This document shows, piece after piece, positions 33,931 to 42,183 of a stretch of 64,000 nt of DNA (its first letter is position 1; the number at the start of each line of letters is the position of its first letter). Made by a program: the position numbers and the translations under genes. Location of the stretch: the NCBI GenBank assembly GCA_964371945.1, contig CAYJPA010000005.1, positions 26,972-90,971 on the forward strand. The letters run 5' to 3'. The notes beneath the pieces are model-generated. The model ran no database searches. It saw only the letters and a list, made by a program, of their open reading frames with translations, and had not been told where the DNA came from. This stretch comes from CAYJPA01 sp964371945. Lineage in GTDB: Bacteria; Chloroflexota; Chloroflexia; Thermomicrobiales; UBA6265.

Positions 33931-34653
33931 CTAGAAGGGCCAGAGATTGAGCTCCTGCGTCCACGCGCGATCGGACTGCCTGAGCAAAAAGACAATCGCC
34001 TCTGCGACGTCGGCGACCTCGAGGTATTTCCGCCCGTCGTCGCGTTGGCGTTCCTTCTCTTCGACGGATCTGCCGGCGAAGCCGGTCAAAATCGATCCGG
34101 GCAGCACCGTGCTAACCTTGATCCGATCCGATCCGACCTCAGCCGCAAGTGATTCCATAAAACCGATCAACCCGAACTTCGAGGCGCTGTAGGCGGCGAG
34201 ATCCGCATACCCCTGTTTGCCCGCTCCCGACCCGATAGCTACGATTGAGCCACCTCCACGCGCCCTCATCAGAGGAATAACCGCTTTGCAAGCCAGGAAG
34301 ACGCCGGTCAGATTCGTGTCCAGCGTTTCCCGCCAGTTGGCAAGCGAGTAGTGCTCGACCGGCCCATAAAGACCAACGGCCGCCGCGCATACCAGGATGT
34401 CCACACCGCCGAACTTAGCAACGGTCTGGGCAACCGCGGACTGCATCCGCGATTCGTTCGCGACATTTGCGGGCAGAACCACCGCTCGCCCACCACGCGT
34501 ATCCATCAACCTCGCGGTTTCGTCCAGAGTCGCCCCTGTTCGCCCTACCAAACCAACGAGGACGCCTTCCCGGCCAAGGGCAAGCGCGACTTCTCGCCCG
34601 ACACCGCTGCCGGCGCCGGTAACAATCGCGACCTTCCGGTCAAGGGTTGTCAA
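33931..34653 (-). CDS. Short-chain dehydrogenase/reductase
   Basis: A 240-residue classical SDR oxidoreductase. It has the cofactor motif VTGAGSGVGREVA near residue 11, the NNAG equivalent CAAAVG near residue 90, the catalytic Ser in IGSGAGKQG, and the YSASK tetrad near residue 154. Arg in GRT after beta-2 suggests NADP. It starts with TTG directly after GAGGAG. No pathway genes are adjacent, so the substrate is unknown. The 139-base gap behind it, before the secreted protein, carries repeated CTGAACG/CGCTGAA words of unclear meaning. Confidence 0.85.
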   Translation of the reverse strand: MTTLDRKVAIVTGAGSGVGREVALALGREGVLVGLVGRTGATLDETARLMDTRGGRAVVLPANVANESRMQSAVAQTVAKFGGVDILVCAAAVGLYGPVEHYSLANWRETLDTNLTGVFLACKAVIPLMRARGGGSIVAIGSGAGKQGYADLAAYSASKFGLIGFMESLAAEVGSDRIKVSTVLPGSILTGFAGRSVEEKERQRDDGRKYLEVADVAEAIVFLLRQSDRAWTQELNLWPF

Positions 34654-34718
34654 AGCGTCTCCTCAGCGAGCGCAAATCCGTATAGGCGACCCACTCGACT
34701 GGAAACATTGCTCGGCTA

Positions 34719-35033
34719 TCACGAAGCGACAGCCGTTTGGGGCGCTGGTATCTGCTGTTTCGTGCGACGGCGGCGTTGCCGAACGCCAACAACATAGATG
34801 ACAAATCCAATCGCCATCAACAGGAGCACTATGGTGGTTTCATTCGTGGTCAATTCGCTCGTTTCGGGATCCATTGCATGGAAGCTAAACCAGACACCGC
34901 CTGCAAACAGCCCGATCCCGATGAGCCCAACAATCCCGCCCCATCGAAAAAAACGCCAGGTCAGAATGACGACACCAAGGATCGCCCACTTGACGAGCAA
35001 TTCGACGAGACGCCCCTTGGCAGCATCTTTCAT
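34719..35033 (-). CDS. Small membrane protein
   Basis: A 104-residue protein with three predicted hydrophobic segments (about 12-27, 31-50 and 67-86), a short acidic loop and a strongly basic tail VRQRRRRTK that should stay in the cytoplasm. The ATG has GGAGG upstream. I do not recognise the family. It lies upstream of the SDR gene on the same strand with a 65-base gap and may be co-transcribed. Confidence 0.6.
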   Translation of the reverse strand: MKDAAKGRLVELLVKWAILGVVILTWRFFRWGGIVGLIGIGLFAGGVWFSFHAMDPETSELTTNETTIVLLLMAIGFVIYVVGVRQRRRRTKQQIPAPQTAVAS

Positions 35034-35226
35034 TTCGGCAATCGCCTCCAGCTCAATGCAAAATGTGTCCGTACTCTATCGATCGACTCGCCGTTTCGCA
35101 AGATCGTGAGAAGCCTTCGTGGTTTTTGAGGAACGACATGTTGCATTCGATTGAGGACCGGATGACAATCATGCTCCCTGGATATCCTCACCGATAACGC
35201 GCGTCAGAAATCGGATTCGGCAAACG

Positions 35227-36324
35227 ATGACAACGGTCCTAGCGATCGCAATGGGAATGGGATTGATTGCGCTGGGGTTCGAGCTCTGGCTTGCCAAAGA
35301 GCTTCGCGAGCAGCAACAGGGAATCGCTGCAAAGGTCGCCGGGCTCGAGCATCGACTCAGCCAGCTCGGCATTCCCGCCGGTCAGCGTCCCAGAAACCGA
35401 AGACGCGGCACATCTCCGCTGCCGGCAAATAGCATTCTCAACGACTTCGAGCTACCGAACATTCGCGGAGGTGCGATCACGCTCTCGCAATGGCGGGGGC
35501 AACGGGTCGCGTTTGTCTTCGTTCAACCTGAATGCCCCCTGTCGTTGGCTCTGCTGCCCAGACTCAGCGATCGGCCCCCCGGTGGCCCGAATGTAGTTGT
35601 GATCACAACTGCTGGCGCGGAAGCAAACGAAACGCTCGCCCAGAATGTTCCAAACGACCTGCCGCTCCTGGTCCAGAACGGAATGGAGCTTGCGCGCGTG
35701 TGGCGTATCGGAGCAACCCCCTCGGCCCATTTCATTGATGAGAATGGCGTCACCGAGCAACAGGCGCTGGTTGGCAACACGCCAATTCTCGCAGCGCTCG
35801 GAATTGGCCCTGGAATAACGCCAAGCTTGCAGGTCGAATCGCAGACAACAAAGCTAGATCCGTCTCGATTCGATCCTCCCAAACCACCGATTGCCGGCAA
35901 GATCGCTCCTCCCATCGACCTGGCGGCACTTTTCAGCGAGCAGTTCGCCAATCAACCCCCACCCGTGGACCAGACGCTCATCGTCTTCTTCGATGTTGCT
36001 TGCCAGCCCTGTCAACTCCTGTCGCCGGAGCTCGAACGCCGGCTCACGTTGAACGGCGGCGGTTTTCGTCTGGCGATTATCGCGAGGGGTCCTCGCAACA
36101 TGCTCGACGAGCTTATGAACGAACATCGGCTCAAGCTTCCAATCGCTATGACGGAGAACTGGTCGATTGCTCGTTCATTCGGAATGGTTGAAACGCCTTC
36201 AGCGGTGCTTCTGAATGCTGAGTGGCGAGTCATGGAACCGCCTGCCATCGGTGTGAGCGCGGTCCTTGCGCTGACGGATTTAGCAATCTCGCGATCTCAA
36301 TCATTCGCGGAGGCGGCACCATAG
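35227..36324 (+). CDS. Membrane-anchored double thioredoxin-like protein (TlpA/MauD type)
   Basis: A 365-residue protein. One N-terminal transmembrane anchor (about 3-22) is followed by a coiled-coil-like stretch and two thioredoxin-fold domains outside the membrane. Domain 1 (about 72-195) has only one cysteine in the active-site position, CPLS at 103-106, so it is probably redox-inactive. Domain 2 (about 215-350) has the complete CQPC at 259-262 and the cis-Pro region ETPSA. This resembles MauD, which assists methylamine dehydrogenase maturation, and TlpA. It overlaps the next gene, a glycosyltransferase, by one base, so the two are translationally coupled. Confidence 0.75.
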   Translation: MTTVLAIAMGMGLIALGFELWLAKELREQQQGIAAKVAGLEHRLSQLGIPAGQRPRNRRRGTSPLPANSILNDFELPNIRGGAITLSQWRGQRVAFVFVQPECPLSLALLPRLSDRPPGGPNVVVITTAGAEANETLAQNVPNDLPLLVQNGMELARVWRIGATPSAHFIDENGVTEQQALVGNTPILAALGIGPGITPSLQVESQTTKLDPSRFDPPKPPIAGKIAPPIDLAALFSEQFANQPPPVDQTLIVFFDVACQPCQLLSPELERRLTLNGGGFRLAIIARGPRNMLDELMNEHRLKLPIAMTENWSIARSFGMVETPSAVLLNAEWRVMEPPAIGVSAVLALTDLAISRSQSFAEAAP

Positions 36325-37118
36325 TGTTCTGGAGCGGGAAAAAGTCCGCGATCGTCGATCCGCCGCTGGTTTCAGTGGTCATGACCACGCGAGATCGCCC
36401 GGGATTCTTGGGTGTCGCGCTTCGCTGCTACGCCAATCAGACCTACCCTCGCCGGGAGTTGATCGTAGTCGATGACGGCGATCTGTTCCCAGCCGTTGAG
36501 TCAGCCATCGCGGTTGTGGGTGGTCGCCTGGTGAAGACCACCCCCGGAACGCCGATCGGCACAAAAATGAACTTAGGGCTGGAACATGCTTCTGGCGAGC
36601 TCTGCAAGAAGATGGACGACGACGATTGGTATTCGCCTGTCTACATCGAGACGTTTGTCCGCGCCTTTCATGAGAGTTGGACCGAGGCCTGCAAACCAAC
36701 CGTGGGCTTCGTCACTCCATTTCTCTTCTTCAATGTCGCGGCCTGGGAAATACGGCAATCGGCCAAAGGGAATGTGCCGGGCGCGACGCTCGTGTTCCGG
36801 CGCGATGATTGGAAAGAAGCCCCGTTTCGAAACTTGCCCGGCGACGAAGATCTCTGGTTTTACCAGGATCAGTTGCGAATCGGAGCGACTCCCCTCGCGA
36901 TCGCGGACACCGATATCTTCATGGCCGTGCGCCATCGTGGTTCAACCACGAACCGGGGTCATACATGGGTCAATCAGTGGAACAACATCGCACTCGAGGA
37001 TTACCTGCTTGATCGACCGCTTCACAAGCGTCCGGAGAAGATGCTTCCCAAATGGGCGGTCGAGTTTTATCGAACGCTTCGCGAAGAGTTGAGCTCATCC
37101 GAAGCGGACAACCGGTAG
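36324..37118 (+). CDS. Family 2 glycosyltransferase
   Basis: A 264-residue GT-A enzyme. GTG 36324 is chosen because GGAGG lies upstream and it sits in the TAGTG overlap with the thioredoxin gene. The N-terminal PLVSVVMTTRDRPGFL is the GT2 nucleotide-sugar entry. ELIVVDDGD follows, and MDDDDW near residue 99 carries the DxD-like metal site. GDEDLWFYQDQL near residue 175 provides the ED catalytic-base region. There are no membrane segments, so it is soluble or peripheral. The sugar donor is unknown. First of four glycosyltransferases in this island. Confidence 0.83.
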   Translation: MFWSGKKSAIVDPPLVSVVMTTRDRPGFLGVALRCYANQTYPRRELIVVDDGDLFPAVESAIAVVGGRLVKTTPGTPIGTKMNLGLEHASGELCKKMDDDDWYSPVYIETFVRAFHESWTEACKPTVGFVTPFLFFNVAAWEIRQSAKGNVPGATLVFRRDDWKEAPFRNLPGDEDLWFYQDQLRIGATPLAIADTDIFMAVRHRGSTTNRGHTWVNQWNNIALEDYLLDRPLHKRPEKMLPKWAVEFYRTLREELSSSEADNR

Positions 37119-37139
37119 CCACTTCGAAAGGATTGCTCC

Positions 37140-38315
37140 ACGAGATTCCTGCGACGCCGGAACAAATCAATTGGCAAGAGTATTGACGCGCAAAGTCAGC
37201 AGCGGTCACTCCTCTTCGTCAGTCCGGTCATCCCGTCGTTTCACGGAAATGGCCTGGCAATGCGGGCCGCGCACGTCCTCGCGGCGATGGCCACGCGTTA
37301 CCGCGTGACGCTCCTCGTCATCCTGCGATATGCCTCACCCGCTGGTGACATCGTTCCAGGGGAGATTGCGCGTCTATGTGCTGAAACAAGAGTGGCGCGC
37401 ACCGAAGACAAGATCTCAGAGAGGATGCTCAGCCGCGATGCATTCGACATCGTCCACGTTTTTAGGCTCGGAACCGTTCCGTTTGCGAAACCCTGGTTGC
37501 ATCCGAAAGACGAACGCACGGAACGTTGGCTCGATCTTGATGATGTTGAATCGGCCTCGCATCAACGACTGGCAGCACTTCACCGAGCATCCGGAGATCT
37601 TGAGCTTGCCGGCAAAGAGGAAGAGCTCGCCCACCAGGCGAAAGAAGCCGAAATCACGGCAATGCTGCAATTTGACCGCATATTTCTTGCTTCCAAGCGT
37701 GACGCTGACCGTTTGCCATCCTCCAGCGGCATTCCAATTCGGGAACTCCCGAACGTGCTGCGTCTGCCCGAACCGCTTCCACGGGCATCGGTGGACGAAC
37801 CCTTTACGTTCCTCTTCGTCGGAACGCTGGGGCACTTCCCGAACGTCGATGGGTTGGTGTGGTTTGCGGACGAGATTCTTCCGATCGTCCAGGCAAGTTC
37901 GCTTCGGGACTTTGAAGTCCAAATAGTCGGGACAGGATGGTCGCCATTGCTCGCGAAGCTCGTGCGAGCGCCAGGGGTGCGAATCATTGGTCACGTGCCG
38001 GACGTGCAGCCGTATTACGGGCGGGCCAATGCGGTCATCGTTCCCTTGCGCGCCGGTGGAGGCACGCGGATCAAGGTCATCGAGGCGTTCGGCTACGGGC
38101 GGCCGGTGATCGGAACCACCATCGGGCTCGAAGGGATTGAAGCCGAGGACAAGGTGCATGCGCTGATCGGAGACGATCCTGACACGTTCGCGTCCTCGTG
38201 CCTGGATCTGCTGCAACAACCGGAGCTGCGCGCTGATCTGGCGCAGCGAGCGCTTGAGCTGGCTCGAGATCGATACGCGTTCGCCCGGTTAGTCGAGATC
38301 GTCAGGGACCTTTGA
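37140..38315 (+). CDS. Family 4/1 glycosyltransferase with non-standard or altered start
   Basis: A GT-B glycosyltransferase. The C-terminal donor half is complete: LFVGTLGHFPNVDGLVWF, GVRIIGHVPDVQPYY and PLRAGGGTRIKVIEAFGYGRPVI. The first ATG in frame is 37260, but the frame stays open upstream and encodes the conserved start strand SLLFVSPVIPSFHGNGLA just before it. The real protein should therefore begin further up. The best candidate is ACG at 37140, 7 bases after AAAGGA, giving 391 residues. ACG is one base from ATG, so a mutated or misread start is possible. The frame is the same as that of the preceding gene, whose TAG ends 21 bases before. Confidence 0.72.
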   Translation, partial: TRFLRRRNKSIGKSIDAQSQQRSLLFVSPVIPSFHGNGLAMRAAHVLAAMATRYRVTLLVILRYASPAGDIVPGEIARLCAETRVARTEDKISERMLSRDAFDIVHVFRLGTVPFAKPWLHPKDERTERWLDLDDVESASHQRLAALHRASGDLELAGKEEELAHQAKEAEITAMLQFDRIFLASKRDADRLPSSSGIPIRELPNVLRLPEPLPRASVDEPFTFLFVGTLGHFPNVDGLVWFADEILPIVQASSLRDFEVQIVGTGWSPLLAKLVRAPGVRIIGHVPDVQPYYGRANAVIVPLRAGGGTRIKVIEAFGYGRPVIGTTIGLEGIEAEDKVHALIGDDPDTFASSCLDLLQQPELRADLAQRALELARDRYAFARLVEIVRDL

Positions 38316-38333
38316 ACCAACCGTCCGGCAAAC

Positions 38334-38366
38334 GAAGAGAACCGCGCTCAGTGCGCGGTCCTCTTC
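38334..38366. terminator. Strong bidirectional hairpin
   Basis: GAAGAG-A-ACCGCGC (38334-38347) pairs with GCGCGGT-C-CTCTTC (38353-38366): 13 paired bases, one mismatch and a TCAGT loop. It lies between the glycosyltransferase stop and the converging cysteine-rich gene and can serve both. Confidence 0.78.
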
Positions 38367-38416
38367 ACTTCATCCAAAATGGACAACTTGCGCAAGGGAC
38401 TGGGCTCGCGCGTTGT

Positions 38417-38860
38417 CTAGTAATCGCCGCGGCAAATGTTATACGCACAGAACTCCTCACACGAGGAGCCGTTGTTGAAGGTGTAATTGAAGTTCGTGCT
38501 ATAGCAGTAGGTATTGAGGCAGTCGTGATAGCACGATGGACTCACGAATCCGTCCGTGCACCCGCTCTTCGGATCGCAGAAGGTCTGACAGCACGAGTTG
38601 TTGCAAATGTTTGAGCCGGCGACGCAACATTTGCCTCGACCGGTTCTGCCAAACTCGCACGTCATACCTTCTTGGCAATCTCCGTCTTTCCGGCAAATCT
38701 GGTTCAGACCGCGCCTGACCTGAGCGGCATCCACTCCACGAAGCCCAATTGCTCCCGCCACACCTGCGACCGCACTGCCCAGCACACCTCGCAACACACG
38801 ACGGCGCGAGGCCATGGACGCGACAGATTTTGCGAGCTCATCGAATCGCTTGTTTTCCAT
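38417..38860 (-). CDS. Tat-exported cysteine-rich protein
   Basis: A 147-residue protein. The twin-arginine signal SRRRVLRG starts at residue 18, with a hydrophobic Ala/Val/Gly core and a GVDAA cleavage region near 44-46. The mature domain of about 100 residues contains 16 cysteines, several as CC or CxxxC pairs, and many Asn/Tyr. This is a disulfide-knot-like pattern reminiscent of colipase/dickkopf-type folds (CRKDGDCQEGMTC). Tat export of a disulfide protein implies folding, or at least metal or disulfide formation, before export, or later oxidation outside. The ATG has GAGG upstream. Function unknown. Confidence 0.72.
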   Translation of the reverse strand: MENKRFDELAKSVASMASRRRVLRGVLGSAVAGVAGAIGLRGVDAAQVRRGLNQICRKDGDCQEGMTCEFGRTGRGKCCVAGSNICNNSCCQTFCDPKSGCTDGFVSPSCYHDCLNTYCYSTNFNYTFNNGSSCEEFCAYNICRGDY

Positions 38861-39156
38861 TCAGAAACCTCCCCGGATGTGACATGTTCGTTTCGCCGCC
38901 GCACACGGAACCCGACCAGTCCGAACGCACGGAATAACCTGATTCAGGTAAACTGACCTTGAGTCACTCTAGCGTTTTTCCCGTGGAAGTCAACAATCCC
39001 AGTACCTTCTTCGTTCCACGACGTTGAATTGGGGGTACACGAGTCATCTTGTGGCACGCGTCTCTGAAGCGGTCCCGATGTACTGCTCTGGTGATTGGCT
39101 TCGTTCAAGCAAACCATGGGACTTGCAAGTGCAAAGATCACATCAGAGGCATGACG

Positions 39157-39984
39157 ATGAGCGCGGGAGCTAGCCGGTTCAGTTCGATCACCGCTCGCCT
39201 GAAACGCGACCACGGTGAGCGTAATGAATTGGACTTCGAGCCGCCCCCGACGATTCTCATTTTGACACCGCTGAAGAACGCGGTCGAAGATATTGATGAT
39301 TATGTGCGGCGCGTGCAATCGCTCACCTATCCCCATAAGCTGATCTCGCTTGGATTCCTCGAAAGTGACAGCAAGGACGGGACATTCGACCGCATCACAT
39401 CTCACCAGAAACCGCTCCGTGGCGAATTTCAGTCGGTCGACATCTGGCAGCGCCACTTCGGGTACAAAATTCCTCCCGGCAGACACAGAGGAGACTGGCA
39501 AATTCAAATCCCACGACGTACAGTCCTTGCCAAAAGCCGCAATCACCTCCTCTTTCATGCGCTGCGGGAACAAGACTGGGTGCTCTGGCTCGATGTGGAC
39601 GTGATCGAGTATCCGTCCGATTTGATCGAGCGGCTACTTGCGGCTGGCCGCGATATCGTTCAGCCTCATTGCGTGCTCGACTACGGCGGTCCCACGTTCG
39701 ACGCGAACGGCTGGCGAGATCAGGGTCGGTTTCACCTGGACGATTTCCGGGATCAAGGTGAATTCGTGGAATTGGATGCGGTCGGAGGAACCGTCCTCTT
39801 CATCCGCGCCGACATCCATCGAGATGGACTGATCTTCCCCTCGTTCATGTACGGGCTCGGAAACGATCGAGCCAGGGAGGGTCGAGGAGAGCTCGAAACC
39901 GAAGGGCTGGGGATCATGGCGCGAGACATGGGTCATATCCCATGGGGAATGCCCCACTTCGAAGTGATCCATCGCCGGCATTGA
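39157..39984 (+). CDS. Anp1-like glycosyltransferase
   Basis: A protein of about 275 residues resembling the fungal Anp1/Mnn9/Van1 mannosyltransferase family (GT62). ILILTPLKNAVEDIDDYV is followed by LGFLESDSKDGT, DWVLWLDVDVIEYPSDLI with its DxD metal site, and DIVQPHCV. ATG 39157 follows AGAGG at 7 bases; ATG 39151 is an alternative. The longer upstream frame lacks family similarity. There is no transmembrane anchor, unlike the Golgi enzymes. It sits between two other glycosyltransferases, in an island likely making a cell-surface glycan. The 296-base gap before it holds the promoter side of the cysteine-rich gene and nothing else I can name. Confidence 0.72.
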   Translation: MSAGASRFSSITARLKRDHGERNELDFEPPPTILILTPLKNAVEDIDDYVRRVQSLTYPHKLISLGFLESDSKDGTFDRITSHQKPLRGEFQSVDIWQRHFGYKIPPGRHRGDWQIQIPRRTVLAKSRNHLLFHALREQDWVLWLDVDVIEYPSDLIERLLAAGRDIVQPHCVLDYGGPTFDANGWRDQGRFHLDDFRDQGEFVELDAVGGTVLFIRADIHRDGLIFPSFMYGLGNDRAREGRGELETEGLGIMARDMGHIPWGMPHFEVIHRRH

Positions 39985-39990
39985 CCGACG

Positions 39991-41139
39991 TCAAATCGGA
40001 TTCAAACGCTCGGTCTCTTCCAGAATTTCGATCAACTGGAGTGTTGCTCGCTTCCAGGTGAACTCGCCGAGCACGCGATCTCTCGCCGACGCCGCGGGGA
40101 GAGCCCCATCGTCGATGATCGACCGTATGATCTCAGCAGCGGCGTTTTCATCTGGATTCCACCAATTTGCTCCACCGGTCAGCGTCCAAAAGTCTTCATC
40201 TTTTGTCGCGGACGGTGCGGGATGCTCGACGCTCGGAATGACGTGCGCGGTGGCCGGATCGATGTAGGCTCCATATGCGCTGTGATCGGGCGCGATCGGC
40301 ACCAAACCAGTGCCAATCGCCTCCATCATCGGCAAATCCCACCCTTCTCCATGAGACATGCTGATGTAGTGTGTTGCCGCGGCATAGAAATTCGGCATTT
40401 CCTCGTCCGAGAAGAAGTCAAACACGAGGCGCACCGGCGCTGCTTCTGACATCTTCCTCTTCGCCATGCATTGAACGACGTTGATGAGTCCCTGTACTTC
40501 ATGCCTCGAATTGGGCTGGTAGCAACCAACCTTTACGACCAGCGCCGCATCATCTGTGCTTGACGTGGCTCTCAACCACGTTTTCAACAGACCTTCGAGG
40601 TTCTTTCGATAGTCCCAGGCCGATATGTTTAGGAACCTGTGCTTGTAGCTCGCGAATGGACGACCGTTTTCAAACTCGATCGGCATAGGAGCAGCATCAG
40701 CCCCAAAGAGCGCTGACCGAATCCCCAGCGGGCAGAGTCGAAGTCGATCAGCGGGTGCCCCGCTCTCCGCCCAGGCCTGGTACGACGAGAGCGTGGGCAC
40801 AGCGGTCAATGCGCAACGCTCGCTCACCTCGACCCACTCGTAAGGGATTCTTGTTGCTTCAAACATCGTATGGTTGACGACCGGCAGCTCTGGGTGATCG
40901 ATGAGCTGATGTGGCATACAGAACTGCAAGTTGACCCGAGCGTCGACCGGTTCAGCTAATGAATCGAACAGCGGGTCTTGATCTTCGGGGCGAAGTCGTG
41001 CTGGTCCCCATTCGGGGAATTCGATCAGCTGGACCTCGACTCCGGCAGCGACGAGCTCTCGCACGAACTCGCGCACATGGTGGTCGTAGCCGCTTGGGCC
41101 GCGAAAGGGCCCACGAACCTGAACCGCCTTCAAGGTCAC
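39991..41139 (-). CDS. GT-B glycosyltransferase
   Basis: A 382-residue protein. The N-terminus reads VQVRGPFRGPSGYDHHVREF, typical of glycosyltransferases with a Gly-rich acceptor loop. The C-terminal half contains NISAWDYRKNLEGLLKTWL and MSHGEGWDLPMMEAIGTGLVPIA, where the E-x7-E region binds the nucleotide sugar. The start is GTG. It lies 33 bases after the arginase-family gene on the same strand and could be read from that operon, but function links it to the glycosyltransferase island. It ends 6 bases from the opposing Anp1-like gene. Confidence 0.8.
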   Translation of the reverse strand: MTLKAVQVRGPFRGPSGYDHHVREFVRELVAAGVEVQLIEFPEWGPARLRPEDQDPLFDSLAEPVDARVNLQFCMPHQLIDHPELPVVNHTMFEATRIPYEWVEVSERCALTAVPTLSSYQAWAESGAPADRLRLCPLGIRSALFGADAAPMPIEFENGRPFASYKHRFLNISAWDYRKNLEGLLKTWLRATSSTDDAALVVKVGCYQPNSRHEVQGLINVVQCMAKRKMSEAAPVRLVFDFFSDEEMPNFYAAATHYISMSHGEGWDLPMMEAIGTGLVPIAPDHSAYGAYIDPATAHVIPSVEHPAPSATKDEDFWTLTGGANWWNPDENAAAEIIRSIIDDGALPAASARDRVLGEFTWKRATLQLIEILEETERLNPI

Positions 41140-41172
41140 GATTGTTTCGTGATCACGTGCGCCAGCACGAGC

Positions 41173-42165
41173 TCAATATCCGCGGTCGCCGTGGAGCCGG
41201 CGGTAGAGCCCGGCCAGGAAGGTCAAGATCGTCGAACAACCAGAGCGGGCGGTGAGATCCTTCACGTCACGGCTCGGATCAATCTCGACCACATCCAGCG
41301 CCGCCACTTTCCGATGTTGCCCACACGCGAAAACACCCTCGAGCAACTGCCACGCGCTCAGCCCTTCCGGGCTCGCGGCGGATGTACCGATCGTCCATGG
41401 ATAGGCGAGACAGTCGATATCGACGCTGACATAGATGAGGTCGGTGCCCTCTCCAGCGATCTCCAGGGCTTCCGCAATGACCGATTCCATGCCGCGCTGC
41501 TGCACTTGCCGTCCGCTGACGATCGTCATGCCCTGATCGTGTGCCCATTCCCGGTAATAGGAGGCATTCATGAACCCATGGATGCCGATTTCGACGACAT
41601 TCTTGCCGTCGATGCCCAGTCCGCCCTCGATCAGGGCTCGAAACGGAGTGCCGTTATGCGGCCCCCACTCGCCGCTGCGAATATCAAAATGCGCGTCGAA
41701 ATTGATGATCCCGATTTTCTTCCCACGGTTCGCCGCGCAAAAACCACGAACAGCCGGAGCGGTGATCGAATGATCTCCGCCGACAATGACCGGCACGAAT
41801 GGCTTGCCGAGCGAGAGCGCGCCTTTGACCGCCTCTTCGATCTTTCCGTGGGCGATCTCGACGCTGGTCAGATGCCCGCCGATGTCGCCAAGATCACGCA
41901 CGCGCAACCGCTGGATATCGGTCTCCCAGTCGGGCGAGTACGTCGTGTTGTACCGGAACGTCATCCGCACGGCTTCAGGACCACCGGCGGCGCCGGACGG
42001 GCTAATCGAGGCGGCGGAGTACGGCGCGCCGATGAGACCAGCATCGATCGGCTCCTCAAAATCCCAGAGCGTGAGCCAGTTGCTCACCCGGCGCTCATTG
42101 GCGTCCTGCCACGGCGCCCGTTTCGTCACGGACGGCAAACTCAAATGTGGAACTCGCGTTGCCAT
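41173..42165 (-). CDS. Arginase/agmatinase-family hydrolase, substrate unknown
   Basis: A 330-residue ureohydrolase-fold enzyme that should hydrolyse a guanidino or formimidoyl group with two metal ions. All ligand residues are present: H132 in GGDHS, D157/H159/D161 in DAHFD, and D249/D251 in SVDIDCL. The segment after DID is unusual: AYPWTIGTSAASPEG stands where agmatinases and arginases have DPxxxPGTGTPEPGG. That loop shapes the substrate pocket, so the substrate may be atypical (guanidinoacid, formiminoglutamate, guanidine). The ATG follows GGAGGAG. It is coupled to a cupin and an amino-acid/amide-type ABC transporter. Confidence 0.83.
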   Translation of the reverse strand: MATRVPHLSLPSVTKRAPWQDANERRVSNWLTLWDFEEPIDAGLIGAPYSAASISPSGAAGGPEAVRMTFRYNTTYSPDWETDIQRLRVRDLGDIGGHLTSVEIAHGKIEEAVKGALSLGKPFVPVIVGGDHSITAPAVRGFCAANRGKKIGIINFDAHFDIRSGEWGPHNGTPFRALIEGGLGIDGKNVVEIGIHGFMNASYYREWAHDQGMTIVSGRQVQQRGMESVIAEALEIAGEGTDLIYVSVDIDCLAYPWTIGTSAASPEGLSAWQLLEGVFACGQHRKVAALDVVEIDPSRDVKDLTARSGCSTILTFLAGLYRRLHGDRGY

Positions 42166-42183
42166 CTGAACTCTCCTCCGCGG

